Of a stretch of 64,000 nt of DNA, positions 63,063-64,000 are shown piece after piece. Numbering within the stretch: the first letter of the stretch is position 1; the number at the start of each line of letters is the position of its first letter. Made by a program: the position numbers and the translations under genes. The notes beneath the pieces are model-generated. The model saw only the letters and a list, made by a program, of their open reading frames with translations. It was not told the DNA's origin and did not search any database. This stretch comes from Methylobacterium dankookense (GTDB taxonomy: Bacteria > Pseudomonadota > Alphaproteobacteria > Rhizobiales > Beijerinckiaceae), in the NCBI RefSeq assembly GCF_902141855.1, contig NZ_CABFVH010000005.1, forward strand, positions 1 through 64,000, read 5' to 3'.

Positions 63063-63374
63063 ATGGACAACGTCATCCGCCCGAATTTCGGCCGCAAGGC
63101 GCCCGAGCCGCAGCCGCCCGCCCACGAGGACGAGCACGCGCTGCGGATGCTGGGTCAGGCCGGCGCCTTCCTCGTCGGCCTGATCGAGGACGAGGACGGG
63201 CCGGAAGGGCCGTCCTTCAAGGTCGTGGTCGGGCCCTGCCCCGGCGACACGGTGGAGGCCGTGGCCGTGATGCCGGCGACGCCCGCGGGCCGCATCGATG
63301 CCGAGATGGTCGGCATGGCGGTGCTGCGCACCCTGGAACTCGTCGCCGAGCAGGACGCGCCGGGGATCGCCTGA
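63063..63374 (+). CDS. Small conserved-looking protein, unknown function
   Basis: A 103-residue soluble protein beginning MDNVIRPNFGRK, a type of start seen in small methylobacterial proteins. The central part (FLVGLIEDEDGPEGPSFKVVVGP) is acidic. No domain recognised. The ATG at 63063 is favoured over one 36 bases upstream. Confidence 0.6.
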   Translation: MDNVIRPNFGRKAPEPQPPAHEDEHALRMLGQAGAFLVGLIEDEDGPEGPSFKVVVGPCPGDTVEAVAVMPATPAGRIDAEMVGMAVLRTLELVAEQDAPGIA

Positions 63375-63375
63375 A

Positions 63376-63492
63376 ACCGGGATCCCAAAGGGACAAGTCC
63401 CTTTGGCGGGGTATCGGGGCGGAGCCCCGATCTTCGATGACCAGGGCTCTGCCCTGGACCCGCCAAAGGCCTGAGGCCTTTGGAAACCCGGG
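63376..63492. repeat. Family B extragenic palindromic repeat, full copy
   Basis: Stems AAAGGGAC-AA-GTCCCTTT, GGGGCGGAGCCCC, CCAGGGCTCTGCCCTGG and CCAAAGGCCTGAGGCCTTTGG. It differs from the copy at 30.1 kb mainly by paired changes in the first two stems. It separates the small conserved gene from the convergent asparaginase gene. Confidence 0.85.
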
Positions 63493-63502
63493 ATCTTCGC
63501 GC

Positions 63503-64000
63503 TCAGTAGGTCGCGAAGAGCGCAGCGATCTCGGCCGGGTCGCGGGTGGTGGTGAGCGCCAGCGCCAGCAGGATGCGCGCCTTCTGCGGCGTGAGGTTGT
63601 CGGCGCTGAGGATGCCGATCTCGGCGAGCCGCGTCGTCTCCGGCACGACGCCGCTGCCGGCGCGGGTCGACTGCACCACGAGGACGCCCGCCTTCACCGC
63701 CTCGGCCAGCGCCTCGGCCTCGGCCGGGGGCGTCATGCCGGGCGCGAGCCCCGCCGAGACGATGCCCTGCGCGCCCGCCGCCACGAAGGCCCGCACCGCC
63801 GTGCCGTCCGCATCGGCATAGGCATAGGACACGTCGACCCGCGGCAGCCGGTCGAGCGTCCGGATGTCGAAGGGGGTGCCGGGGGCGTGGCGCCGCTCGG
63901 GCCGCCGGTAGTAGCGCACGTGATCCCCGTCGACATGGCCGAGCGCGCCGAAATCCGGGGTGCGGAAGGTCTGCAGCCGCGCCACCGAGGTCTTGGTCAC
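63503..64000 (-). CDS. L-asparaginase, C-terminal part
   Basis: The 166 codons visible run to the window edge, so the N-terminal half with the catalytic Thr lies outside. VTKTSVARLQTFRTPDFGALGHV and FVAAGAQGIVSAGLAPG match type II asparaginases, including the conserved end RILLALALTTTRDPAEIAALFATY. The GTG at 64000 is probably an internal valine, not a start. It converges with the preceding small gene across a family B repeat. Confidence 0.88.
   Translation of the reverse strand: MTKTSVARLQTFRTPDFGALGHVDGDHVRYYRRPERRHAPGTPFDIRTLDRLPRVDVSYAYADADGTAVRAFVAAGAQGIVSAGLAPGMTPPAEAEALAEAVKAGVLVVQSTRAGSGVVPETTRLAEIGILSADNLTPQKARILLALALTTTRDPAEIAALFATY

Overview
The window is about 70% GC and is packed with alphaproteobacterial (Rhizobiales) housekeeping genes. 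Formate-tetrahydrofolate ligase (ftfL), a PHB-type phasin and several small proteins of a kind I associate with Methylobacterium point to a chromosomal segment of a Methylobacterium-like methylotroph. This assignment is inference from gene content. I saw no rRNA, tRNA, CRISPR array, insertion sequence or prophage.

Layout. 1-4.9 kb: partial membrane/coiled-coil protein, HMA metal-binding protein, ftfL, two small membrane proteins, a CpdR-like response regulator and hpt. 5-8.7 kb: a zinc-ribbon membrane protein divergent from ftsE-ftsX and a DUF218 gene. 8.8-16.8 kb (all minus strand): panC, rnd, then lptC-lptA-lptB-rpoN-hpf-ptsN running into two small secreted proteins. 17-18.8 kb: secreted protein, YbaK deacylase, class A beta-lactamase. 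18.9-26.7 kb: mnmE-mnmG-rsmG-parA-parB with two parS sites, convergent with lptE-holA. 26.8-34.8 kb: TonB receptor, acid phosphatase, alpha/beta hydrolase, dapD, cNMP protein, CenR-type regulator, L,D-transpeptidase, MarR. 34.8-40.5 kb: yggS divergent from leuS, a composite repeat, PHB-depolymerase-like esterase and a CopG-type regulator. 40.6-47.5 kb: dnaQ-coaE-aroE-CDF transporter-maf-ppsR on the minus strand, then the predicted chromosome origin, then hemE-hemJ on the plus strand. 47.7-50.8 kb: bfd-bfr, ruvA, yceI, ruvC. 50.9-64 kb: soluble PAS chemoreceptor, acyl-CoA ligase divergent from phasin-hydrolase, Lrp operon divergent from an AceE/transketolase-like enzyme, an RNase A-like toxin-domain protein, small secreted and membrane proteins, an orphan TAXI binding protein and the C-terminal half of an L-asparaginase.

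The most notable structure is the origin region. The ppsR-hemE intergenic space carries DnaA-box-like sites, an exact TTAA-N7-TTAA CtrA box, six GANTC methylation sites and an unusually A/T-rich stretch. Two parS sites lie 23-25 kb away around mnmG. Gene order around the origin is rearranged compared with the common alphaproteobacterial order: rho is absent between hemJ and mnmE, and leuS is separated from and inverted relative to lptE-holA.

Four families of extragenic palindromic repeats (called A to D here) fill many intergenic spaces. Family B copies show compensatory changes in their stems, and one B copy has a family A copy nested in its hairpin loop.
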